DNA from: Pseudooceanicola lipolyticus | Lineage (GTDB): Bacteria > Pseudomonadota > Alphaproteobacteria > Rhodobacterales > Rhodobacteraceae | Direction: 5' to 3' | DNA length: 64,000 bases | NCBI RefSeq assembly: GCF_002786325.1 | Contig: NZ_PGTB01000002.1 | Location: 1-64,000, forward strand | In this document: positions 55,724 to 63,769 of the stretch, piece after piece | Layout: each line of letters begins with the position of its first letter | Position numbering within the stretch: position 1 is the first letter of the stretch | The notes under the pieces: generated by a model | The model's input: the letters and a program-made list of their open reading frames with translations, nothing else | Database searches by the model: none | Told to the model about the DNA's origin: nothing | Position numbers and translations under genes: made by a program

Positions 55724-56842
55724 TCACGATATCCCGAAGAATTTCGGGATGGGGTCGCTCCATCGCGCGTCGAACGCGAAGGGTGCAAAAAGCCCGTCCT
55801 CCGTTTCGGGGTCCTGATCGAAATAGGCGGCGATCTCTTTCCTGAGGTCGGCCTCCCCCTCCCTGGTAATCGTGTCCCGGAGGAGATCGAGCTCGGGGAA
55901 GGCCGGTTCGAGCGGTGCCAATAATTCCATGGCGGGCTCAAATATCTCGGCGAAATAGTCACTTTCGGGATGTTCCACATTCCAACGCGCCCTGTGGGCG
56001 ACAGAGTGTAGGAGCAACCGCAGATTTGGCGACGGGTAGGTGTCGCGGGTTCCGATCCTGTCGCGCGCCATGCGTTCCTGGCCGACCACGAAGAGTGCGT
56101 ATCCTACGAATTCGGCATAAAGGTTCTCTTTGCCCGTCATATACTGCCAGCGCGGCAGGGTCGCGGATCGCGCGAAGGCGAACTCGCCGGACATACCCGA
56201 GCAGTAGACGTCGGCATCGATCTCGACATCGCGTAGCGGAAAGCCGGGAGGCGTGTTGCCCGCATCCTGGCTCATCAACTCGTCCACCATGCACAGGCCC
56301 GCCCCGCCGTGTCGCTGTCGGAGCAGGCCGAGATGCCCTCGCACTACATGGGCCAGCTCGTGAAACAAGACCGGCAGATAGAGCGACTCGAAGAAGAAGA
56401 GCCAGCTGCCCTCGATGTCCGGACCGATCTCGTTGATCGTCAGGTCGACGCAGGTTTGCACCCCGGACGTCGCCACGTCCTCTGCGAAGTCACGGAACGA
56501 CAGGGACACGGTCCTTTCGAGGCGAAACCCTGAGGCCACCATGCGGGCGAGTACCGAGCTTACGACGGCCGCCCAAAGGACGTAGCCGGACGTGAACTCG
56601 ATCGAGAACGGACCGCCGACGCGCGACTGGCGGGCCCTTGCGTTCAGGTGGGTCTCCGGAGTGACGCCAACCTTGAGATCGCTGCCGTCAGGGAAGGCGT
56701 ACATGTCTCGCATGGCACCGGTGACGGCACGCACCGCGGACTGGAGGTTTCTCAACGCCATCCGCAACTGTGCCGAGTCAACGTCTGCGAACAGCTCGTC
56801 AGGGAAGCTGGGGCGGTCTATGTATTGAACCCTTCGCAACAC
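55724..56842 (-). CDS. HExxH metallopeptidase-like protein A
   Basis: A 372-residue protein. HELAH is at 161-165 (LYLPVLFHELAHVVRGHLGL), followed by RDVEIDADVYCSGM at 204-217 with the same E-x-D-A-D box as protein B. The N-terminus (QLRMALRNLQSAVRAVTGAM) is helical. A large central region contains SYVL-type strands (FSIEFTSGYVLWAAVVSSVL). The GTG start at 56842 lies 8 bp after AAGGAGAG, a better choice than the upstream ATG at 56899, which has no such site. It is the first gene of a four-gene operon and is most similar in plan to protein B, without being a near copy. Role unknown. Confidence 0.75.
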   Translation of the reverse strand: MLRRVQYIDRPSFPDELFADVDSAQLRMALRNLQSAVRAVTGAMRDMYAFPDGSDLKVGVTPETHLNARARQSRVGGPFSIEFTSGYVLWAAVVSSVLARMVASGFRLERTVSLSFRDFAEDVATSGVQTCVDLTINEIGPDIEGSWLFFFESLYLPVLFHELAHVVRGHLGLLRQRHGGAGLCMVDELMSQDAGNTPPGFPLRDVEIDADVYCSGMSGEFAFARSATLPRWQYMTGKENLYAEFVGYALFVVGQERMARDRIGTRDTYPSPNLRLLLHSVAHRARWNVEHPESDYFAEIFEPAMELLAPLEPAFPELDLLRDTITREGEADLRKEIAAYFDQDPETEDGLFAPFAFDARWSDPIPKFFGIS

Positions 56843-57114
56843 CTGAGACTCTCTCCTTTGAACTTGCAAAAGCCTATCTCCGTCGGCCTTTCCGGGCAAA
56901 TGCCGGATGAACAGGCGTCGCGTAACCAGTGGTTCCGCGTTCGCAAGTACTTAGACAAACGCCTATGGGCACATATCGAATATTGACGGGTCACCCATAT
57001 TTGCCGCTCGACAATAGTATACGAAAGGTCTCCGAATGTAGCTTTGCATGAAGCGCATAGCTGCATTGCAGCATTTGGCGTTGTTGCACCGCAGCATTTC
57101 AGGCTAGCCTACTT

Positions 57115-57239
57115 TTGAGGTTGCTCTCCTCTCCTCCTCCCTGGAGATCGGCCTCAGGTTTGCGCCACACCTCCTCCCGTGGCGCGGGCAGAAGAGATCA
57201 GACGCCATCCCACCTCCCGGGATGGCGTCTTTCTTTTTC
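57115..57239 (+). ncRNA. ccsR: CcsR-like small RNA (CCUCCUCCC-motif family)
   Basis: Three C-rich anti-Shine-Dalgarno motifs occur in order. CTCCTCCTCCC is at 57131-57141. CCTCCTCCC at 57170-57178 lies in the loop of GCGCCAC/GTGGCGC (57162-57168/57179-57185). CCACCTCCC lies in the loop of the final hairpin. That hairpin, GACGCCATCCC/GGGATGGCGTC (57201-57211/57219-57229), is followed by TTTCTTTTT and is a rho-independent terminator. The architecture is that of the CcsR (cuckoo) sRNAs of Rhodobacter, which are stress-induced. The 5' end is estimated. Confidence 0.7.
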
Positions 57240-57350
57240 CCTATTGAAATCCTCACAGGATCTCGGGTCGCGAAACCATCGATACTGTCGTATCGTGGTC
57301 TCAAGACCAACGATTTTCCTATGATTTCAATTCCGAGAAGAGGGTTTTAG

Positions 57351-58403
57351 ATGCGGGGCTTTCATTTCGTCCTTCCATGTTTGCTCGTGCCGACCGTCTG
57401 TTTCGCGGAACCTTTCACGGTGGCCAGTTGGAACATTGCGAACCTGGGCGCGCCGGGCTCGGAATTGCGCGGGTTCGACCGCGACGCGAATGACTACACC
57501 CGTATCCGGGAGATCATCTCATCCATCGATGCGGACGTGATCGCATTCCAGGAGATTGGCAGCGTCGCGGCGCTGGAAGCGGTCCTCCCCGACGGGTACA
57601 GCTTCCGGTTCGAGACCCGCTGCTATGAGAACGCACAGAAGTGCGCGGCGGATGCTGACGACATATACAACGCGATCGCGATCAGGGACACGTTCGCGCA
57701 CCGTTTCTTCCAGATCGATGAGCTCGCCGTGCCGCATCAGAACGAATGCGGCGCGCCCGCGCGCCCGGTACGCGGCGGCGTGGGCGTCGATCTGTCGGTC
57801 GACGGGCGACGCTATCTGGTGCCGTCGATCCACCTGAAGGCGACCTGCAAGAACAATTCTGTCGAGCCCGGAACGGAGGACGACTGTGCGACGCAGCGCG
57901 AGCAGGTGCGACGCCTGCGTGCCTGGATGGACGCCCAGGACGACGAGGCGACGATCATCTTGGCGGGGGATTTCAACCGGCAACTCCTGGAGGGGGCCGA
58001 CAACATCCGGGCGGAATTCTTCCCGAACGTGCCGCAGGGGCACATCCTGCCGGGTGCCGAGACACGCGCGTGCTGGTCCTCGTTCGCGTTCGATTTCGCT
58101 CGATTGGGCGAGGAGGCCATGGCGAACAACCCGCAGTTCGAGGCCGAGGGGCTGCGCCCATGGCTCTACACGCCCCGCAGCAGCGCCGAGATCGACTTCT
58201 TCGTCGTGGAGAACCTCGCGGAAGGTGTGACGCTGACGGCGGATCAGATCGAGCTTACGGGTGACTACGTGTTCCGCGATCCCGGCGCCGCGCTGACCCG
58301 TTGTGATGGGAGCCTTCAGCCCTTCGCCGACGGGAAGGTCCTGACCTTTGCGGAAGCCTATCCGAGCGATCATTGTCCGATCGTGATGACCGTCTCGGAG
58401 TAG
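57351..58403 (+). CDS. exported endonuclease/exonuclease/phosphatase-family protein
   Basis: A 350-residue DNase I-like protein. Residues 1-19 look like a signal peptide ending VCFA before EPFTVASWN. The metal-binding core is present: ASWNIANL (N28), IAFQEIGS with Glu68, AGDFNR with Asp207-Asn209 and YPSDHCPI with Asp340-His341. Several cysteines (CYENAQKC, CTEDDC-like) suggest disulfides in the periplasm or outside the cell. Likely functions are nuclease, phosphodiesterase or sphingomyelinase-type activity. The next gene starts 4 bp after its stop. Confidence 0.82.
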   Translation: MRGFHFVLPCLLVPTVCFAEPFTVASWNIANLGAPGSELRGFDRDANDYTRIREIISSIDADVIAFQEIGSVAALEAVLPDGYSFRFETRCYENAQKCAADADDIYNAIAIRDTFAHRFFQIDELAVPHQNECGAPARPVRGGVGVDLSVDGRRYLVPSIHLKATCKNNSVEPGTEDDCATQREQVRRLRAWMDAQDDEATIILAGDFNRQLLEGADNIRAEFFPNVPQGHILPGAETRACWSSFAFDFARLGEEAMANNPQFEAEGLRPWLYTPRSSAEIDFFVVENLAEGVTLTADQIELTGDYVFRDPGAALTRCDGSLQPFADGKVLTFAEAYPSDHCPIVMTVSE

Positions 58404-58407
58404 GCCG

Positions 58408-59229
58408 ATGTCCTCAGAGAGTCTTGGCGGGCAGATTCTGGTCGGTGTGACGGTGGCCGCGATCGTGGGGATCGGCGGGTCTGTCCTGGGACGGGCGGTC
58501 GCCCCTGCGGAGCCGCCCTCCCTCGAGATCACCCCCGCAAGCGTCACGGCACAGGTTGGGCTCGACACCGAATTCAACTCGACTGCGGATCCGGATGTGA
58601 GGACACTGACATGGCGTGTGGCGGGGCAGCCGGTGGGGCGCTCTCATGTCGCGCAATGTGACGCCGTGGCCGCGCAACTCATGTGCAGGTTCCTGGTCCC
58701 CGGGACGTATTCGGTATCTGCCACGGCCACCGCAGCAAACGATTTGGAGGTCACGAGGCACAGTTCCGTCTCGGTGGTGTTCCCGGACAGGTACTACACA
58801 GTCTTCATCCAGAATCCGGATCGACAGGCGCGCAGCGATGCCTACCGGGTGGTGTTGCGTCGGATCGACTGGGCCAGGGTTCAGCAATCCATCACCCCCT
58901 TGATCCTGCTCTACGACCCGGACAAGGGCCGGAATGTGTTCGGCGCTGACACGGTCTTTGAGCCGGAGTTTGAGGGCGTGGACGTGTTGCAGGGCCTCAA
59001 GCTACGGATTCCGAGGTTCGCGGAACCGGCGCGCGGCCTCGTCGTCGGCCCACTGGAGGCGCTCGGCGTCACCGTCACCGAGATTCCCTATGCCGAGGCG
59101 ATCCTGTCGATCGAACGAGGCGCGGTCGACGGCGGCTTCGTCACCCTGGGCGATCCTACGATCGATCTGCTCGACGCGGACCTCGGGGACATGCGGGTGG
59201 AGCAGCATAGCAAGTGGCTTGATCCCTGA
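58408..59229 (+). CDS. membrane-anchored hypothetical with Ig/PKD-like domain
   Basis: A 273-residue protein. One N-terminal membrane helix (GQILVGVTVAAIVGIGGSVL) anchors a periplasmic part. Residues 37-126 look like an immunoglobulin/PKD-type domain (PASVTAQVGLDTEFNSTAD, GTYSVSATATAANDLE, SSVSVVFPD). The C-terminal 130 residues (FIQNPDRQARSDAYRVVLRR, LILLYDPDKGRNVFGADT) have no recognised family. It lies 4 bp downstream of the secreted nuclease-like gene, so the two probably act together at the envelope. Confidence 0.65.
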   Translation: MSSESLGGQILVGVTVAAIVGIGGSVLGRAVAPAEPPSLEITPASVTAQVGLDTEFNSTADPDVRTLTWRVAGQPVGRSHVAQCDAVAAQLMCRFLVPGTYSVSATATAANDLEVTRHSSVSVVFPDRYYTVFIQNPDRQARSDAYRVVLRRIDWARVQQSITPLILLYDPDKGRNVFGADTVFEPEFEGVDVLQGLKLRIPRFAEPARGLVVGPLEALGVTVTEIPYAEAILSIERGAVDGGFVTLGDPTIDLLDADLGDMRVEQHSKWLDP

Positions 59230-59247
59230 ACATGTCTTCCTAAGCCT

Positions 59248-59776
59248 TGCGGCCTTCTCCCCTGCTCGGCTGCGCGTGTCGCAGGCGAGAACGGCCCTGC
59301 GGTCCGTCGCGCATTCGGCCATGCGGCCTCACCGCGGCGCAGCGCCCGGCACCCCGGTTTGCCCGTCTCGCGAGCAGGCCGCTCCCCGGCCGCTCCGCCG
59401 GATTGCGCTCTGGTCTGTTTTGCGGCGCAAAACGATCCCGCCGCTCCATCCGTCTCCCGCGTCCGGTCGCGCCCTTTGCCTGCTCGCGTCGGGCAAACCT
59501 ACCGTCAACAACACACACACATGAGTGCGGAAGCATATCCTCCGGATGGCCCCCAAATCAGCCCGCCTCAAGGATCGCAAAACTTTTCGGCGAGGGCGGC
59601 GGGTCTGGAGAGGGCAGTCCAGTGTTCGATGACGCGCCTGTGGTGGGCGATGCGCCCGGAAAACTTTTGCGCCCGGCACGCCGGCGGCTTCGCCGTCCCT
59701 GACCCGGACAGATTCGGTGAACCAGACGTACGGCCATGCCACCACACTCCCGTGGTGGTTCCCCGAACATCTGGAG
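59248..59776. repeat. structured direct repeat, copy A, leader of the DUF2493-type gene
   Basis: About 529 bp strongly similar (roughly 85 percent by eye) to 60776-61299. It contains GGTTTGCCCG (59356-59365) and CGGGCAAACC (59490-59499), a 10-bp inverted repeat around a GTTTTGC/GCAAAAC hairpin, and ends with a CCACCAC...GTGGTGG hairpin just before the ribosome-binding site. A short open frame starting MSAEAYPPDGP is preserved in both copies but diverges towards its end. Confidence 0.7.
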
Positions 59777-59784
59777 ACACCAAC

Positions 59785-60714
59785 ATGACTTACGACAACG
59801 CGAACGCCTACGAGACCATCGAACTCTTCGGCCTCACGGAGAAAGACGCCGAGCTGCCGATCCCCGATGATAACATCCTGATCGACAGCATCGTCCGCGA
59901 GACCTTCGAGGCCCTGCTCGGCCAGCTGCGCGGCACCGGCCTCGAGACCGAGATCGAACCGCTCGCGCACGGGCTCGCCACCATCCTGCAGCGCCGCAAG
60001 ATCGCTCTCGGCAAGGAGCTCGACCGCACCGCCGACAAGATCGGCGCCTTGGCAAACTCCCACGATGGATCGGAGATCGCCGAGACCGCGCTGGAAGAGG
60101 CGCAGGCCCGCTTCTTGCAGGTCCGCGAGATCGTCGGGGCCATCGAGGTGATGAGCGAGGCGGCGGCGGAATGCTACGAGGTCGAGACCGGCCATGCCTT
60201 CATCCCGGCATCGGGATCGCGCGCCAGTGCTCGCGCTCAGGAGACCGGGGCGGTCTTCGAGGCCCGGCAGCTCCTGGAGCAGCATGACCGCGAAACCGCC
60301 GCGAAGTCGAAGCTCGAGGGGGTTCCCCTGATCGTATCGGGGGCGACCGACTGGACCGATATCGACGTCATCTTCTCGACACTCGACAGGGTTCGCGAGC
60401 GCATCCGGCAGAACCGCAACCAGGAGATCTTCCTCTGCCACAAGGGTGGCAAGCACGGGGCCGAGATGATCGCCGCACGGTGGGCTCGGGCGCGCGGCGT
60501 CGCGCAGGCGCGCTTCGATCCGCGTTGGTCCGCACATGGGCGGGCGGCACCCTTCAAGTGTAACGACGAGATGCTGGACGACAAGTTCGCCGCGACCGGG
60601 GTCGTGCTCTTCGGCGGCAACGGGGTCGCGCTCAACCTCGGGCAGAAGGCGGAGGCGAAAGGCCTGACGGTGATGCGGGTCGCCGATCCGGCGAAGAAGA
60701 CGGCAGACGCGTGA
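59785..60714 (+). CDS. DUF2493 (SLOG-like) protein
   Basis: A 309-residue protein. The C-terminal 140 residues are the DUF2493 domain: VPLIVSGATDWTDIDVIFST, RNQEIFLCHKGGKHGAEMIA, ARWARARGVAQARFDP and a final GVVLFGGNGVALNLGQKAEA, which resemble a Rossmann nucleotide-binding (SLOG-type) fold. The N-terminal half is helical (DSIVRETFEALLGQLRGTGL, ALEEAQARFLQVREIV). DUF2493 proteins on plasmids may sense or bind nucleotides. The start follows CTGGAGACACCAAC, immediately after repeat copy A, which supplies its leader. Confidence 0.82.
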   Translation: MTYDNANAYETIELFGLTEKDAELPIPDDNILIDSIVRETFEALLGQLRGTGLETEIEPLAHGLATILQRRKIALGKELDRTADKIGALANSHDGSEIAETALEEAQARFLQVREIVGAIEVMSEAAAECYEVETGHAFIPASGSRASARAQETGAVFEARQLLEQHDRETAAKSKLEGVPLIVSGATDWTDIDVIFSTLDRVRERIRQNRNQEIFLCHKGGKHGAEMIAARWARARGVAQARFDPRWSAHGRAAPFKCNDEMLDDKFAATGVVLFGGNGVALNLGQKAEAKGLTVMRVADPAKKTADA

Positions 60715-60722
60715 ATGAGAGA

Positions 60723-60745
60723 GGGTCGCCTTTGGGCGGCCCTTT
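60723..60745 (+). terminator. terminator-like hairpin after the DUF2493-type gene
   Basis: GGGTCGCC (60723-60730) pairs with GGCGGCCC (60735-60742), loop TTTG, followed by TTT. The same hairpin type follows the small gene at 62404. Confidence 0.6.
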
Positions 60746-60775
60746 CGGCGTTTCCATCGGCGTGTGCTTAAACTG

Positions 60776-61299
60776 ACGGCCTCCTTCGCTCGCCTGCGCG
60801 TGTCGCAGGGGAGATATCGGCCCATGGCCGATCGCGCATTCGGCCATGCGGCCTCACCACGGCGCAGCACCCGGCGTCCCGGTTTGCCCGTCTCGCGAGC
60901 ACGTCGCGCCCCGGCCGCTCCACCGGATTACGCTCCGGTCTGTTTTGCGGGGCAAAACGATCCCGCCGCTCCATTCGTGTCCCGCGTCCGGGCAGCACCC
61001 TTTGCCTGCTCGCGTCGGGCAAACCTGTCGTTAATCACACACACATGAGTGCGGAAGCATATCCTCCGGATGGCCCCCGAACCCGTCCGCGTCAAGGATC
61101 GCAAGACTTTTCGGCTAGGGGGGCCGGGGAGGAGAGGGCGGTCCAGTGTTCGATGACGCCCCCGTGGTGGGCGATGCGCCCGGAAAACTTTTGCGCCCGG
61201 CACGCCGGCGGCTGCGCCGTCCCTGACCCGGACAGTTTCGGCAACCAGGCATTCGGCCTTGCCACCACACTCACGTGGTGGTCCACGAACATCTGGAGA
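60776..61299. repeat. structured direct repeat, copy B, leader of the CxxC gene
   Basis: About 524 bp matching copy A at 59248-59776 over nearly its whole length. GGTTTGCCCG at 60881-60890 and CGGGCAAACC at 61016-61025 form the same long stem around GTTTTGCGGGGCAAAAC. It ends with CCACCACACTCACGTGGTGG before TCTGGAGATGAG. Both copies sit in front of unrelated genes. Confidence 0.7.
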
Positions 61300-61306
61300 T
61301 GAGATC

Positions 61307-61552
61307 ATGACCGACGAGAACAAGACCGAGGACGACCTTTGCCGACACTGCGACCGCACAGGCACGTCGCAGCGCGGAACTTCCACCGGGAAAGACCATC
61401 ACGATATTGGCGGCCATGTCGTCCCCTGCGTCGCCTGCGGGAAAGACGCGTTGCGGACCGATTGGGAGACTATCGATGGCGGGAGCGTCAATTTCCACTG
61501 GCGGGAGGCCTGTGCGCATTGTTCGCACCTCAGCGAGTCTCTCTTCGCCTGA
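61307..61552 (+). CDS. small CxxC zinc-ribbon-like protein
   Basis: An 81-residue protein with three CxxC pairs: CRHCDRTGTS, CVACGKDALR, CAHCSHLSES. Together with HDIGGH and REACAH they could bind two zinc ions. It is too small for an enzyme and may be a DNA- or protein-binding ribbon. No family name was recognised. The ribosome-binding site GGAGATGAG follows repeat copy B. It is flanked by a terminator-like hairpin at 61643. Confidence 0.65.
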   Translation: MTDENKTEDDLCRHCDRTGTSQRGTSTGKDHHDIGGHVVPCVACGKDALRTDWETIDGGSVNFHWREACAHCSHLSESLFA

Positions 61553-62009
61553 ACAGTACCTTTCATCGGGCGGCCCCGTCGCCCGGTGATCCCTCTCTCT
61601 AACCCTTCCACGCTCTCGACGACTGCGACACCATCCATAAGTGCAGCCCCGCCCGGCTAAGGCCGGGCGGGGCTGCTGCGCTCCTCAACTGTCTGTGGCC
61701 CCTCAGTCAGACGCAAATAACATGAAGGTCGGTGGTGATCGATCGTCGGTCATGCCGGGCCCCTGCCGGCGGTTGCACCGCCGTCACCGCGCTCGCAGGT
61801 TCCGGCCGTGCCGGCCTCCACCCGGAACACGAGGCCCCTGGACGTGCTGAGTGGCATACCCCGGCGGCGGTCTCCTGACGGAGCCAGCCGGCGGGGTTGC
61901 CCTCATGCGCGCCAGAAACCCCGCGATCCGCCCGTCCGGGTGCAGATCGCTGGGGCGGGCGCAGCGCATCGACCGCGCCGCCCGATGACGGCGACCCGTC
62001 CGGGCCGAC
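61553..62009. other. intergenic region with a long hairpin
   Basis: No gene is supported. GCAGCCCCGCCCGGC (61643-61657) and its exact complement (61662-61676) form a 15-bp stem with a 4-nt loop, very strong but without a T-run. The rest is GC-rich and unassigned. Confidence 0.5.
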
Positions 62010-62214
62010 AACTCTGCTGCCAGACCTGCGGCTGTATCACCGCCCCGGATCGCCACACAGGCGACGGGGAAGCCGAGCTTGAGGCAGACGATCGCGGTCG
62101 TGCCGATCGGGCGCACGCGAACCATCGCGCCGACGCGTTGGAAGCGGGGGCGGACCTGGTCACGTCTGACATAACTCGACAGGACCGATGGCGGCTGAGG
62201 AGCGGGGTGCACAT
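62010..62214 (-). pseudogene. inverted, decayed copy of the small gene at 62404
   Basis: The minus strand from an ATG at 62214 has the same leader (GGAGACCCAAATG type) as the gene at 62404. RPRFQRVGAMVR and CLKLGFPVA correspond to RTRFQRVGAMFR and SLKLDFPVA of the intact copy. The distance from ATG to the shared CGCTTCCA is 68 nt instead of 66, so the frame is broken. Confidence 0.6.
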
Positions 62215-62288
62215 TTGGGTCTCCCCTCTTTGCTCATAGATGTGGATCGCACGGGGTCGGGCGGTCCGTGCCCTCCGCTCACGCTCCG

Positions 62289-62347
62289 GCAAACACAAAT
62301 ACGGTTTCCACGCGCGGGGCGCGCGGACCCTCCGCATTTGTGTTTGC
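62289..62347. repeat. inverted repeat between the two small-gene copies
   Basis: GCAAACACAAATACGG (62289-62304) and CCGCATTTGTGTTTGC (62332-62347) pair with one mismatch around a GC-rich loop. It lies between the divergent copies and may be a promoter-operator or hairpin element. Confidence 0.6.
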
Positions 62348-62403
62348 GGACCTCCCTTGCCCCCCGTGCCGGGTGATCCCCATCGCAAAAAGGAGAGACC
62401 CAA

Positions 62404-62610
62404 ATGACCAACCACTACGTCGCCACCGTTCCCGTCAAGTTCACCGACAACGAAGGTCAGGAGCGCACCCGCTTCCAGCGCGTCGGCGCGATGTTCCGCA
62501 ACACTCGCAACGGGGACGGCTCGGAGTTCTTCAGCCTCAAACTCGACTTCCCCGTCGCGGTCCAGGAGCTGGTGATGTTCCCGCCGAGCGCGAAGGAACC
62601 GCAGGAATAG
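62404..62610 (+). CDS. small hypothetical protein
   Basis: A 68-residue protein: HYVATVPVKFTDNEGQERTR, FQRVGAMFRNTRNGDGSEFF, SLKLDFPVAVQELVMFPPSA. The pattern predicts a beta-rich fold resembling small single-stranded-DNA-binding or DUF736-like plasmid proteins, but no family is certain. The start follows AGGAGAGACCCAA. A decayed inverted copy lies 190 bp to the left. A clear hairpin with T-run follows its stop. Confidence 0.65.
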   Translation: MTNHYVATVPVKFTDNEGQERTRFQRVGAMFRNTRNGDGSEFFSLKLDFPVAVQELVMFPPSAKEPQE

Positions 62611-62624
62611 TCCGCCTCAAAGAT

Positions 62625-62650
62625 GGGCCGCCCTAGGGGCGGCCCTTTCC
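62625..62650 (+). terminator. terminator-like hairpin
   Basis: GGGCCGCCC (62625-62633) pairs with GGGCGGCCC (62637-62645) around TAG, followed by TTTCC. It ends the small gene at 62404. Confidence 0.65.
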
Positions 62651-63059
62651 CTGTTTCAGGGAAGGCTGCGCTGTACCCGGGAACCCCTGCCTTCGGCCGG
62701 CGTCCCCGGGAAGGCGTCAGGACCGCAAGCGGTCCTGACGGGGGATATCAGAGATCGCCTGGAACAGGTCTGCCGGCCAGCCTCAAGGGGGCCATCCGGA
62801 ATAACAGTCGGGCTACGCCCGCCGGTTTTTCCGGCAGAGATTTGGGCCGAGCCAAATCTGGCCGCCCTTGACCCTGTCCGTCAGCCCCGTCGGTGGAGGG
62901 ATGCGCCGCCCCTCGCTTCCGTCCGAACACGGGTCCGTGTTCGGCCAGACCCTCGGGCGCGGGCATGACAACGGGCGGCCGAGGTGCGGTTGGAGATGGT
63001 CGGGTTTTCTGGGCCCTTCGGGCCGGGCCTCGCACCTGCGGTGCTCGGCTCGAAGCGGA
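62651..63059. other. hairpin-rich non-coding region before the mobilisation genes
   Basis: No gene is supported. Perfect hairpins include CGTCAGGACCGC/GCGGTCCTGACG (62715-62726/62729-62740), AGATTTGG/CCAAATCT (62838-62845/62852-62859) and CCGAACACGG/CCGTGTTCGG (62923-62932/62935-62944). Such clusters often surround transfer origins. Confidence 0.5.
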
Positions 63060-63142
63060 ATTCAAGGTCGCCTGGGGGCAATCTGCAATAATATTGTATT
63101 GACCGTTAGATATAGTTTCGTATGATGAAGGCGACCTTGAAT
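63060..63142. other. oriT: candidate oriT region
   Basis: ATTCAAGGTCGCC (63060-63072) and GGCGACCTTGAAT (63130-63142) form a perfect 13-bp inverted repeat around an AT-rich 57-bp core. It lies 33 bp upstream of mobC. Inverted repeats next to mobC are the usual setting of an oriT nic region; the nic site itself was not identified. Confidence 0.5.
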
Positions 63143-63175
63143 GAAGGTGGCAGGAAATAGGGGGGCTTTCTTCGT

Positions 63176-63769
63176 ATGAGCCGGACCAAGAGACTGACAC
63201 AGACGGAGCGGGCGGAGATTATCCGTGAGGCCGCAGCAGGTGTGGGGACTTCCGCGCTCGCGGAGCGGTTCGGGGTCACGCCGCGGGCCATCCAGTACAC
63301 GTTGAAGGCGGACGAAGAACGCCAGAAGGATGCGGCCGTGGCGACGGCCGCGGTGACGGTGAAGCTGACACCAGAAGAGCTTGCTGCGCTGGATGAGGTG
63401 CTGTCCGCGGCGGGGATCGAGACCCGCACGGAGGGGGTCCGGCGGCTGATCCAGGCGGCGGGGGGAACGTTCGTTCCGGACGCGAATCTGGCGGCTGAGA
63501 TGGCGCGCTACCGGGCCTCCTTGCACGAGGTCGGCAACGGCGTCGTGCAGGTCGCCAAGCAGATGATGAAAGCCAGCCGGGAGGGGCAGGGGGAAGGCTC
63601 CGCGCCGAACGCAGAGTTGTCCGAACTGCGCCTCGTGCAGATGCGTGCGCTGGCGCGGTTCATCCTCGATTCCGCTGACGAGATCGACCTGCTTTTGCGC
63701 CGTCGTCGGGATGGGATGCGGCTCTCCGCCACTGCCGCTCTGAGGGAGTTCGCCCATGCGGCTGAATGA
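63176..63769 (+). CDS. mobC: MobC-like relaxosome protein
   Basis: A 197-residue protein. An N-terminal HTH (LTQTERAEIIREAAAGVGTS, ALAERFGVTPRAIQYTLKA) precedes an RHH-like/MobC segment (VTVKLTPEELAALDEVLSAA, TEGVRRLIQAAGGTFVPDAN) and a helical tail with GNGVVQVAKQMMKAS, a MobC hallmark. It would assist the relaxase at oriT. The relaxase gene starts 14 bp before its stop. The HTH-plus-MobC fusion is somewhat longer than classical MobC (about 110 residues). Confidence 0.8.
   Translation: MSRTKRLTQTERAEIIREAAAGVGTSALAERFGVTPRAIQYTLKADEERQKDAAVATAAVTVKLTPEELAALDEVLSAAGIETRTEGVRRLIQAAGGTFVPDANLAAEMARYRASLHEVGNGVVQVAKQMMKASREGQGEGSAPNAELSELRLVQMRALARFILDSADEIDLLLRRRRDGMRLSATAALREFAHAAE

Noticed and set aside
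56818-57066. 82-codon minus-strand frame upstream of metallopeptidase A
   Set aside because: It overlaps the ribosome-binding site and start of protein A and has a random-looking cysteine-rich composition.
61784-62212. 142-residue minus-strand protein as a real gene
   Set aside because: Only the first third resembles the small protein at 62404 and the frame relative to the shared start is broken; it is better described as a decayed copy.
62640-63060. CRISPR array
   Set aside because: The region has many hairpins but no regularly spaced direct repeats with unique spacers; no cas genes in the window.
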